A stretch of DNA of 13,144 bases from Nocardioides sp. (lineage in GTDB: Bacteria; Actinomycetota; Actinomycetes; Propionibacteriales; Nocardioidaceae). The stretch is taken from NCBI GenBank assembly GCA_021731205.1, contig JAKFXV010000318.1, positions 1 to 13,144 on the forward strand. The letters run 5' to 3'. Under the pieces are notes generated by a model that worked only from the letters and a program-made list of their open reading frames with translations, was not told the origin of the DNA and searched no databases. Within the stretch, counting starts at the first letter, position 1; each line of letters opens with the position of its first letter. The position numbers and the translations under genes are program-made. Shown here piece by piece: positions 1 through 6,059 of this stretch.

Positions 1-82
1 GGCGACGTGCCTTGAGCTCCTCGATGCTCTCTTCGTTCTGTTCCTCTTCGGTCTTGCGTGGTGCGTCGTAGTCAGTCGCCAT
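1..82 (-). CDS. DUF4193 family protein, 5' end only
   Basis: This is the first 27 codons of a gene that runs off the left edge of the window. The minus-strand translation begins MATDYDAPRKTEEEQNEESI and continues into IEELKARR. That is the characteristic opening of the short acidic DUF4193 proteins of actinobacteria, whose function is unknown. The ATG at 82 is preceded by GGGAG (96 to 92) with a 9-base spacer, a good ribosome binding site. It lies downstream of the phosphatase gene on the same strand but 141 bases away, so it probably has its own promoter. The family call rests on the N-terminus alone; the rest of the protein is not visible. Confidence 0.8.
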   Translation of the reverse strand, partial: MATDYDAPRKTEEEQNEESIEELKARR

Positions 83-223
83 CGTGGTTCACTCCCGTGA
101 GCTTCTCTACCATGCTTCGTCGTCGCGTGCGGCGCGACGGATTGTGCACGATTGCAGGCCGAAGTGCACATCCCTCGCGGTGGTGTCGCGACAACATCTC
201 GCCTGATGGTCGTATTCCCGGGC
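83..223 (-). other. Intergenic region upstream of the DUF4193 gene with paired GTGCAC palindromes
   Basis: This 141-base gap separates the phosphatase stop from the DUF4193 start. It holds the DUF4193 ribosome binding site (GGGAG, 96 to 92). It also holds two copies of the palindrome GTGCAC at 144-149 and 164-169, spaced exactly 20 bases centre to centre, and a perfect 10-base palindrome TGTCGCGACA at 184-193. I could not identify a good -10/-35 pair on the minus strand, nor a hairpin with a T-run that would terminate the phosphatase transcript. The palindromes could be operator half-sites, but no regulator is identified. Confidence 0.4.
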
Positions 224-1036
224 TCAGTCGCCCTCAGGTCGCGCTCCGGCGGAAAGAAATCCGGCGCTGACCACCGCGCCCCGGAACTCTTCGAAGCTCT
301 CGGTGGCCGCACACATGAGGAGGGCCAGCCCCCCTGCGCCCGTCACGAGTTCGGTCCTGGCTCCGCACTCGCGCGCCACCAGACCTCCCGCGGAGTGATC
401 CCAGGGGTTCACGCCCTCCTCGACATAGGCGTGGAAGGACCCTTCGGCCACATGGCACAGGTCGAGCGCGCAGGACCCGGTGCGCCGGATGTCGCCGATG
501 CCCGGAAGCAGTCGAGCGACCGCCTGGGCCTGGATCTGCCGGACCGTCCGGTCGTAGTTGAACCCGGTCGCTACCAGGGCTTGGGCCAATGGGCGTCGCA
601 CGACGGGGGCGATCGGTGTGCCGTTGCGCCACGCGCCCTGCCCACGAATCGCGGTGTAGGCCGTGCCCGTCGGCACGTGGAGTACGACGCCGGCCAACGC
701 CTGGCCGTCGATCTCAGCGCCGATCGAGACGGCGTACTGCGGGAAGCCGGACACGAAGTTCACCGTGCCGTCGATCGGGTCGACGACCCACACCACACCG
801 CTGGTGCCTGCGTCGCGAGCTCCTTCCTCGCCCAAGAAGCCATCGGTCGGTCGGGAGTCGAGCAACCGGCTCCTGATCAACTGCTCGCTGGCTCGATCGA
901 TGTCGGTGACTACGTCGGTGACGGAGGTCTTGGTGGCTGCGACGTTGACCCCGGCGGCTCGACGTCGGGTGATCAGGTCCGCAGCCTCGCGGGCCACGGC
1001 CAGCGCCAGGCCCAGCAACCCGGTGCCGTCGCTCAC
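224..1036 (-). CDS. Inositol monophosphatase family protein (IMPase/SuhB-like)
   Basis: A 270-residue Mg2+-dependent phosphatase of the inositol monophosphatase family. All three signatures are present: GEE at residues 69-71, DPIDGTVNF at 86-94 (metal ligands D86 and D89, catalytic T91) and WDHSAG at 212-217 (metal ligand D213). The family's RRTGSCALDL stretch lies at 185-194. Length is normal. The frame stays open a further 17 codons upstream, but the GTG at 1036 is chosen because it overlaps the TGA of the ferrochelatase gene (GTGA, 4-base overlap), which suggests translational coupling, and because the protein then starts just before the family's first helix. Substrate cannot be told from sequence: myo-inositol-1-phosphate, histidinol phosphate, fructose-1,6-bisphosphate and 3'-phosphoadenosine 5'-phosphate are all used by relatives. 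There is no link to haem synthesis beyond the shared operon. Confidence 0.88.
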   Translation of the reverse strand: MSDGTGLLGLALAVAREAADLITRRRAAGVNVAATKTSVTDVVTDIDRASEQLIRSRLLDSRPTDGFLGEEGARDAGTSGVVWVVDPIDGTVNFVSGFPQYAVSIGAEIDGQALAGVVLHVPTGTAYTAIRGQGAWRNGTPIAPVVRRPLAQALVATGFNYDRTVRQIQAQAVARLLPGIGDIRRTGSCALDLCHVAEGSFHAYVEEGVNPWDHSAGGLVARECGARTELVTGAGGLALLMCAATESFEEFRGAVVSAGFLSAGARPEGD

Positions 1037-2091
1037 GAACAGCAGCCCACGGCGCAGGTATCCGGGGTGATCTCCCCGTCCCCCCATGAGACCCGCAACG
1101 GGGACTCGCCACGCTCCGCTGCGGCCCGCTCGAGCACGAGCTCGCGCACCATCGTCACGAAACGCGGATCGACACCCGGTGTCGCCACTCGAACCGCGAT
1201 CGTGCCCACGGCCGCGGCCGTTGCGAGCGCCTCGGTGTCGAGGTCGTAGATGACCTCCATGTGATCGGAGACAAAGCCGATCGGCACCAGCACCACCCGA
1301 TCGACACCCCGGTCGGCCAGCTCCCGGATCCGGTCGTTGACGTCCGGTTCGAGCCAGGGCATCGAGGGCGGGCCCGACCTCGAGCAGTAGGCGAGTTCGT
1401 GACCGAACCGACGTCCGGTCTCCGCGTGGACCCTCCGCATCACCTCAGCCATCGCGGCCCGGTGCTGACCCGTATAGGCCTCGCCTCCGGGGCCGCTGGC
1501 CCGGTTCATCGACACCGGGATCGAGTGGGTCACGAACAACACCTCCACCCGACTCTCGACACGGTCGTCCGAGCCGACTCTGGCCAAACCGTCCAGTGTC
1601 GCGTCGACCACCGGCCCGAGGAAGCCGGGGTGGTTGTAGTAGTGCCGCAGCTTGTCCAGGCGCACGGGCGTTCCCGCAGCGGCATCGACGGCTCCGGCCA
1701 GGTCGTGACGATACTGCCGGCAACCGGAGTACGACGAGTACGCCGACGTCACGAAGCAGGCTGCCCTCGTTACGCCGGCCGTTGCCATCTCCCGGACAGC
1801 ATCGGCGAGGTAGGGATCCCAGTTTCGATTGCCCCAGAACACCGGGAGGTCCAGACCAGCCGCCGCGAAATCGGCCCTGATCGCGGCGAGGAGTGCCCGG
1901 TTCTGATCGTTGATCGGTGAGCGCCCCCCGAAGCGGAAGTAGTGCTGGCCGACCTCTGCCAGTCGCTCAGCCGGGACCCCTCTCCCCTTGGTGACGTTCT
2001 GCAGGAACGGCACGACATCCTCGGGCTTCTCGGGTCCGCCGAACGAGACCAACAAGACCGCGTCGTAGGGCCGTGGATCGTGATCGGGCAT
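1033..2091 (-). CDS. hemH: Ferrochelatase (coproporphyrin III ferrochelatase, CpfC/HemH)
   Basis: A 352-residue enzyme that inserts ferrous iron into a porphyrin. In actinobacteria the substrate is coproporphyrin III and the route is coproporphyrin-dependent haem synthesis. The catalytic His is H189 in FVTHSIPVSM, and the conserved Glu is E279 in FVSDHMEVIYD. The loop SAYSSYSGCRQY (116-127) carries C124. The C-terminus ends in C346, C350 and C351. One internal Cys plus a C-terminal Cys cluster is how actinobacterial ferrochelatases bind a [2Fe-2S] cluster, although the exact C-terminal spacing varies. The ATG at 2091 is the only start available; a TACGAT -10 element ends 6 bases before it and there is no usable Shine-Dalgarno sequence, so the mRNA is probably leaderless. 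It is the first gene of a two-gene unit with the phosphatase and is divergent from the MFS gene 23 bases away. Confidence 0.95.
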   Translation of the reverse strand: MPDHDPRPYDAVLLVSFGGPEKPEDVVPFLQNVTKGRGVPAERLAEVGQHYFRFGGRSPINDQNRALLAAIRADFAAAGLDLPVFWGNRNWDPYLADAVREMATAGVTRAACFVTSAYSSYSGCRQYRHDLAGAVDAAAGTPVRLDKLRHYYNHPGFLGPVVDATLDGLARVGSDDRVESRVEVLFVTHSIPVSMNRASGPGGEAYTGQHRAAMAEVMRRVHAETGRRFGHELAYCSRSGPPSMPWLEPDVNDRIRELADRGVDRVVLVPIGFVSDHMEVIYDLDTEALATAAAVGTIAVRVATPGVDPRFVTMVRELVLERAAAERGESPLRVSWGDGEITPDTCAVGCCS

Positions 2092-2097
2092 GGCCTC

Positions 2098-2103
2098 ATC
2101 GTA
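2098..2103 (-). promoter_or_regulatory. Predicted -10 element (TACGAT) for leaderless ferrochelatase mRNA
   Basis: Read on the minus strand, TACGAT matches TANNNT and ends 6 bases before the ATG at 2091, so transcription would start at or next to the A of the start codon. No good -35 sequence is seen. Its first two bases (2103-2102) are also the first two bases of the opposing -10 element for the MFS gene. Confidence 0.55.
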
Positions 2104-2107
2104 GGCT
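2102..2107 (+). promoter_or_regulatory. Predicted -10 element (TAGGCT) for leaderless MFS mRNA
   Basis: TAGGCT matches TANNNT and ends 7 bases before the ATG at 2115, which has no Shine-Dalgarno sequence. The element shares its TA (2102-2103) with the divergent ferrochelatase -10 hexamer. It lies within a 13-base sequence, CGTAGGCTCGCGA (2100-2112), that recurs upstream of sepH. Confidence 0.55.
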
Positions 2108-2114
2108 CGCGACG

Positions 2115-3284
2115 ATGTTGTCGCCGTACCGCCGCGTGCTGGCCACCCCGGGTGCGCTGGCGTTCAGTCTGAGCGGCCTGGTCGCCCGGCTACCGATCTC
2201 GATGATCTCCTTGGGGATCGTCTTGCTGGTCTCCTCGAGGACCGGTTCCTACGGGTTGGCCGGCTCCGTAGCGGCCACCTACATCCTGGCCAACGCTCTG
2301 CTGGCGATCGTGCACGGACGGCTGGTCGACCAGTACGGCCAGACGCGGGTGCTGCCGGTGGTCATCACGCTGTTCGCGGCCGCGCTTGCCGGGTTGCTCG
2401 TCGCGGTCGTGGCGGACTGGCCGAGGTGGACCGTCTATGTGATGGCCGCACTGACGGGTTTGGCGCTGCCGCAGGTCGGCTCCTGCGTCCGAGCCCGGTG
2501 GTCACACGTGCTCAACGACCCTCGTCAGATCCAGACCGCCTTCGCTTTCGAAGGTGTTGCCGACGAGGTGGTCTTCATTGCCGGGCCCGTCCTGGTGACC
2601 GTCCTCGCCACCCTGTGGCATCCTGCGGCAGGTCTGACCACGGCCCTGATCACCGGCGTGCTCGGCACCTTCGTGTTCGCGGCCCAACGCTCGACGGCGC
2701 CGCCCGCACACCGCCATCGCGACGCGCCACGCTCCGAGTTCCCCATGCCCTGGCGCGTGGTCGGCACGGTCACGGTGGTCTATCTGGCGCTGGGCTCGCT
2801 GTTCGGCGCCGCCGAGGTGGCGACGGTGGCCTTTGCCGAAGCGCGCGGCTTGACGACGTACGCCGGAGTGCTGCTGGGCCTGTGGTCGCTCGGCAGTCTG
2901 GTGTCGGGCATCGGGGTGGGGGCGATCAACTGGCGCTCCGGGCCGATCTCCCGGATGCGCTGGGGCGCGCTGGGACTCGTTGTGTCGTTGATCCCGTTCC
3001 CCTTCATCGACAGTGCCGTCGTGATGGCCGCGGTGCTGTTCGTCGCCGGTTTCGCCATCTCCCCCACGCTGATCGGTGCGATGTCCCAGATCGAGCGCTC
3101 GGTGCCGACCCAACGGCTCAGCGAGGGTCTCGCCGTCGTCCACACCGGGATCGCCGCCGGCATCGCCCCGGGAGCAGCGATCGCAGGAGCCGTGATCGAC
3201 CGGTACGGCGCCTCGCCGGCGTACCTGGTCGCGCTCGTCTCGGCACTCATCGCGGCGGTCGCAGCCTGGCTCACGCGCGACTAG
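2115..3284 (+). CDS. MFS transporter
   Basis: A 389-residue integral membrane protein with about 12 hydrophobic segments in two halves, separated by a hydrophilic His/Arg-rich loop at residues 190-212. The loop after the second membrane segment, GRLVDQYGQTRVL (68-80), is the conserved major-facilitator A motif. A block at 128-160 (RWSHVL, then AFAFEGVADEVVFIAGPVLV) resembles a subgroup of actinobacterial MFS proteins of unknown substrate. A further ATG at 2073 is in frame but lies inside the divergent ferrochelatase gene. The ATG at 2115 is preferred because the membrane domain begins there and a -10 element is placed for leaderless expression. The substrate cannot be inferred. The next gene, a membrane acyltransferase, starts 9 bases downstream, so the two may serve one envelope or export function. 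Confidence 0.88.
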   Translation: MLSPYRRVLATPGALAFSLSGLVARLPISMISLGIVLLVSSRTGSYGLAGSVAATYILANALLAIVHGRLVDQYGQTRVLPVVITLFAAALAGLLVAVVADWPRWTVYVMAALTGLALPQVGSCVRARWSHVLNDPRQIQTAFAFEGVADEVVFIAGPVLVTVLATLWHPAAGLTTALITGVLGTFVFAAQRSTAPPAHRHRDAPRSEFPMPWRVVGTVTVVYLALGSLFGAAEVATVAFAEARGLTTYAGVLLGLWSLGSLVSGIGVGAINWRSGPISRMRWGALGLVVSLIPFPFIDSAVVMAAVLFVAGFAISPTLIGAMSQIERSVPTQRLSEGLAVVHTGIAAGIAPGAAIAGAVIDRYGASPAYLVALVSALIAAVAAWLTRD

Positions 3285-3287
3285 TCT
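3282..3287 (+). promoter_or_regulatory. Predicted -10 element (TAGTCT) for leaderless acyltransferase mRNA
   Basis: TAGTCT matches TANNNT and ends 6 bases before the GTG at 3294. Its first three bases are the TAG stop codon of the MFS gene. No Shine-Dalgarno sequence precedes the GTG, so the gene can be read from the upstream transcript poorly at best unless it is re-initiated or transcribed from here. No clear -35 sequence is seen. Confidence 0.45.
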
Positions 3288-3293
3288 GCGCGC

Positions 3294-4325
3294 GTGACCA
3301 CCACCCGGGTGCGAGATCCGTGGCTCGACAACACGAAGATGATCCTGGTCACCATCGTGGTGATCGGGCATGCCATCGTGCTGATGCCCGGCGGCGAGGT
3401 GAAGTCGCGCGTCTACGACCTGATCTACTACGTCCACATCCCCGCATTCGTATTGATCACCGGCTACCTCTCCCAGTCGTTCCGCTACAGCCGCAAGCAC
3501 CTGCTGGCCCTCGTGACCACACTGCTGGTGCCCTACGTGTTGTTCTCGTTCCTGATGGTCCGCTTCCGGCACCACGTGGGCGGCGAAGCCCTCCTCGATC
3601 CGTGGCTCACCAACCCGCGATGGCCGATGTGGTACCTCATCGTCTTGGTGATCTGGCGCCTGGCCACCCCGCTGTTGAAGCTGCACTGGGTGATGGTTCC
3701 CATCTCGGTTGCGGTGAGCCTGGCGGCCGGCCTCACCAACCAGGAGCTCTTCGACCTCAACCGGGCGCTGGGGTTGTTGCCGTTCTTCGTGATCGGGCTC
3801 CACCTGTCTGCGGAGCGGCTCAGCCTGGTCCGCAAGCCAGGCATGTGGGCGGCGGGTCTGGTCATCGTGGTGGGGATCGTCGTGCTGACCGCGTACACCG
3901 ACGCCTTGTGGAGCACGCAGTTCCTCTACTACCGCACGGCCTACGACGAGCTCGGCGTTACCCCACTCGAGGGCATGTGGACGCGACTGCGACTGATCGG
4001 GGTCGCCCTGGTAGGCATCGTCGGGGTCTTGGCGCTCGTGCCTCATGGGCGGTCGTTCCTGACCGATATGGGCCGGTGGAGCCTGGTGGTCTATCTCTGC
4101 CACGGCTTCGTGGTCCGCTGGCTGGACTACCAGGGCTACGAGTCGTGGATGCCGGGAAACGGTCTGCTCAGCCTGCCGATCACGCTGGCCTGGGCCATCC
4201 CGCTCGCCCTGCTGCTCGCCTGGGCCCCGGTTGCGGCCCGGTTGAACTATCTGGTCGATCCGTTCGGGTCGATCAAGGCGTGGCGCGCCGCCCGCCTCGA
4301 CACCGCGGCAAGGTCCGCGGTTTGA
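3294..4325 (+). CDS. Acyltransferase family 3 membrane protein (fucose 4-O-acetylase-like)
   Basis: A 343-residue polytopic membrane protein with roughly ten hydrophobic segments and a short basic C-terminal tail. The N-terminus, RDPWLDNTKMILVTIVVIGH (7-26), matches the acyltransferase-3 signature R/K-x10-H (K15 and H26, the presumed catalytic His). It is closest in style to the fucose 4-O-acetylase-like group, which typically starts with RD..xDN.K and an H in the first membrane helix. A second family segment, YVHIPAFVLITGYLSQ, lies at 46-61. Relatives move acetyl or other acyl groups from acyl-CoA across the membrane onto exported sugars, peptidoglycan, glycolipids or antibiotics; the acceptor here is unknown. 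The GTG at 3294 is chosen for family alignment and its -10 position. It lies 9 bases after the MFS stop codon. Confidence 0.88.
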   Translation: MTTTRVRDPWLDNTKMILVTIVVIGHAIVLMPGGEVKSRVYDLIYYVHIPAFVLITGYLSQSFRYSRKHLLALVTTLLVPYVLFSFLMVRFRHHVGGEALLDPWLTNPRWPMWYLIVLVIWRLATPLLKLHWVMVPISVAVSLAAGLTNQELFDLNRALGLLPFFVIGLHLSAERLSLVRKPGMWAAGLVIVVGIVVLTAYTDALWSTQFLYYRTAYDELGVTPLEGMWTRLRLIGVALVGIVGVLALVPHGRSFLTDMGRWSLVVYLCHGFVVRWLDYQGYESWMPGNGLLSLPITLAWAIPLALLLAWAPVAARLNYLVDPFGSIKAWRAARLDTAARSAV

Positions 4326-4339
4326 CCGAATCTCTGGCG

Positions 4340-4345
4340 TAGGCT
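4340..4345 (+). promoter_or_regulatory. Candidate -10 element (TAGGCT) upstream of sepH
   Basis: TAGGCT lies within CGTAGGCTCGCGA (4338-4350), a 13-base sequence identical to the one at the MFS promoter (2100-2112). If it works as a -10 element, transcription would start near 4352 and leave a leader of about 100 bases before sepH. A TTGACC at 4322-4327 resembles a -35 hexamer, but a 12-base spacer is too short for normal pairing. Confidence 0.4.
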
Positions 4346-4369
4346 CGCGAGCACCGGAGCGGTCCCGGT

Positions 4370-4393
4370 ATGAGCGGGTGGCCCCAGCAGTAG
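4370..4393 (+). CDS. Possible 7-codon leader ORF (MSGWPQQ) ahead of sepH
   Basis: ATG at 4370 opens a seven-codon frame ending at TAG 4391-4393, inside the predicted sepH leader. A GGAG at 4356-4359 sits 10 bases upstream, a marginal ribosome binding site. There is no run of a single amino acid and no attenuator hairpin. It may be chance, and is listed because it is the only small frame between the putative promoter and sepH. Confidence 0.15.
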   Translation: MSGWPQQ

Positions 4394-4437
4394 TTCGGCC
4401 ACAACCGCTTCATGCCACAACCAGTCAGACAGACATC

Positions 4438-4441
4438 AGGG
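4438..4441 (+). promoter_or_regulatory. Ribosome binding site that decides the sepH start
   Basis: AGGG lies 9 bases before the ATG at 4451. The in-frame ATG at 4442 directly abuts it, and the in-frame ATG at 4412 has no Shine-Dalgarno sequence. This favours 4451 as the start. Confidence 0.4.
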
Positions 4442-4450
4442 ATGGACCAG

Positions 4451-5389
4451 ATGGCAGGAGCGACACCTACCACGATCCGGCTCAGCTGTGCCGGCGTGAG
4501 CAAGGACGGTGCCGAGTTGCTGCTCACCGGAGCCGAAGGTGCCGCCTACACCCTGACGGTCGATGACACCCTCCGCGCAGCTCTGCGCGGAGAACCGGGA
4601 CGACTCGGCAAGTGGGAGACCCAGATGGACAGCGCACTCCGCCCCCGCGACATCCAGGCGCGCATCCGCGCTGGTGAGTCACCAGAACTGGTGGCCAAGG
4701 CGGCCAAGACGACCGTCGAGGCGATCATGCCGTACGCCGGACCGGTGCTGGCCGAGCGTGCCCACGTCGCCGACCGGGCACAGCGGGCCTCCCTCAGAAT
4801 GGCGCCGCGCCGTGACGTGGAGGCCTCCGCCCAAGTCGGTGGTCGCACTCTCGCGGCAGGTGTGGCCGCCCAGCTCCGCCCGCGTCACATCGACCCGGAC
4901 ACCGTTGAGTGGGATTCGTGGCGACGCGAGGACGGCCGCTGGATGCTCACAGCCAACCTGGCGACCGAGGACGTCTCCGGGGTTGCGAAGTTCGCGTTCG
5001 ATGCGCCCGGCAACTACGTCACCTGTGAGAACGACCTGGCTCGCTGGCTCGTGGGTGACACCGCCCCATCGTCGACGACGCAGACCGACACGCCTGCCGC
5101 GATCGATACACGCGGGGTCGCTGCACCGGCAGCGCCGTTGCACGAGCCGGCCGATCTGTTCGTCGCCGACGACTTGGAGGTGGCCCGGAGGCGACGCAAC
5201 CAGGAGGCCGGTGAGTCCGCCGCGGCGGCAGAGCTGTTCCCGGCCGAGGAGTCGACGATCGATCTCAGCGACACCGCCGAGAGGATTCGGGCGGCCGAGG
5301 TCGAGCCAGCACGGCGCGAGGTGACCAAGACCAAGGGGCGCGCGTCGGTGCCGAGCTGGGACGAGATCATGTTCGGGAAGGGCGAGTAG
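4451..5389 (+). CDS. sepH: Septation protein SepH
   Basis: A 312-residue actinobacterial cell-division protein. SepH binds FtsZ and promotes its assembly during septation, as shown in Streptomyces and mycobacteria. The N-terminal domain (about 7-50, TIRLSCAGVSKDG then YTLTVDDTLRAALRG) is typical. It is followed by the helix-turn-helix region LRPRDIQARIRAGESPE (63-79) through GPVLAERA (97-104), the part that contacts FtsZ. A conserved Trp-containing segment, VEWDSWRREDGRW, is at 152-164. A low-complexity acidic/Ala linker leads to the invariant C-terminal motif RASVPSWDEIMFG (297-309). In-frame ATGs at 4412 and 4442 would add 13 or 3 residues; 4451 has the best ribosome binding site. It follows the acyltransferase on the same strand after a 125-base gap with its own candidate promoter, and converges on thymidine kinase. 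Confidence 0.93.
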   Translation: MAGATPTTIRLSCAGVSKDGAELLLTGAEGAAYTLTVDDTLRAALRGEPGRLGKWETQMDSALRPRDIQARIRAGESPELVAKAAKTTVEAIMPYAGPVLAERAHVADRAQRASLRMAPRRDVEASAQVGGRTLAAGVAAQLRPRHIDPDTVEWDSWRREDGRWMLTANLATEDVSGVAKFAFDAPGNYVTCENDLARWLVGDTAPSSTTQTDTPAAIDTRGVAAPAAPLHEPADLFVADDLEVARRRRNQEAGESAAAAELFPAEESTIDLSDTAERIRAAEVEPARREVTKTKGRASVPSWDEIMFGKGE

Positions 5390-5401
5390 CCCCCCACCGG
5401 C

Positions 5402-6055
5402 TCAACCGAACGGCAGCGGCTCCACGCCGAGAGAGACCGCACGCGCGCGGGCAGCGGTGAGGTTGCGGCGATGGTGCTGGCGGCACAACACCTCGTAGGC
5501 CACCTCAGGCGGTTGATCGCTGGGGGGCGCGACGTCGCCGACGACGATCACCTCACCCTCGGTGACCATCACCCCGTCCTCGGTGCGCGCGTTGTGGGTG
5601 GCCCGCGCTCCGCACCAGCACAGTGCCTCGACCTGCAACACCTCGGTGCGATCGGCCAACTCGACCAGGCGGGCGGAACCCGGGAAGAGTCGGGTGCGGA
5701 AGTCGGTGAGGATGCCGAAGCAGTAGACGTCGATCTGGAGCTCGTCCACGATCTTTGCCAACGCCTCGATCTGGGTGGGGGTGTAGAACTGCGCCTCGTC
5801 ACAGACCAGGTAGTCCAGGCGGCCCCCCTGGGTGAGTGTGTCCACGGCGAAGTGCCAGAAGTTGAAGTCGGGAGTCACTTCGAGGGCGTGCTGTTCGAGG
5901 CCCAGCCGTGAGGAGACCCGAGCCGCGCCCGCGCGGTCGTGGGCAGTGAAGAGTTGACCGACCTTGCCGCGCGAGGCGTGGTTGAAGTCGGTCTGCAAGG
6001 CCAGGGTCGACTTCCCCGCATCCATCGTCCCGGTCCAGAACGTCAATGCCGCCAT
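5402..6055 (-). CDS. tdk: Thymidine kinase (type II, Tdk)
   Basis: A 217-residue cytosolic enzyme that phosphorylates thymidine to dTMP with ATP in pyrimidine salvage. The Walker A loop is GTMDAGKST (9-17), the Asp/Glu motif DYLVCDEAQFY is at 81-91 with catalytic base E87, and the substrate-binding lasso is zinc-stabilised by C146 and C148 (CWC) and C191 with H194 (CRQH). Length and order match type II (tetrameric, TK1-like) kinases. The frame is open 45 codons further upstream inside the phosphodiesterase gene. The ATG at 6055 is chosen because the kinase fold starts there, 4 bases after the upstream stop, with GGTGGA 8 bases before it. It is the last gene of the minus-strand operon and ends 12 bases from the sepH stop. 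Confidence 0.95.
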   Translation of the reverse strand: MAALTFWTGTMDAGKSTLALQTDFNHASRGKVGQLFTAHDRAGAARVSSRLGLEQHALEVTPDFNFWHFAVDTLTQGGRLDYLVCDEAQFYTPTQIEALAKIVDELQIDVYCFGILTDFRTRLFPGSARLVELADRTEVLQVEALCWCGARATHNARTEDGVMVTEGEVIVVGDVAPPSDQPPEVAYEVLCRQHHRRNLTAARARAVSLGVEPLPFG

Positions 6056-6059
6056 CGCT

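Noticed and set aside
152..1249. Plus-strand frame of 365 codons opposite the phosphatase and ferrochelatase
   Set aside because: It is antisense to two genes with intact catalytic motifs and shows no recognisable fold. It is a GC-driven shadow.
2502..4103. Antisense open frame of 533 codons opposite the same two genes
   Set aside because: The translation is low complexity (His, Gln, Asp, Arg rich), the pattern expected of the complement of GC-rich coding DNA. It has no start signal or domain.
2426..4342. Open plus-strand frame of 638 codons spanning the MFS and acyltransferase genes
   Set aside because: It is out of frame with both, and its translation is Arg/Gly/Pro/Asp-rich without any domain. 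It is a by-product of high third-position GC; the true frames have clear membrane helices and motifs.
4326..4450. tRNA, small RNA or riboswitch in the gap before sepH
   Set aside because: No cloverleaf, no T-loop-like consensus and no long conserved stem could be found by eye.
5380..5392. GGGC/GCCC stem at the sepH stop as an intrinsic terminator
   Set aside because: Only four base pairs and followed by C-rich sequence rather than T residues.
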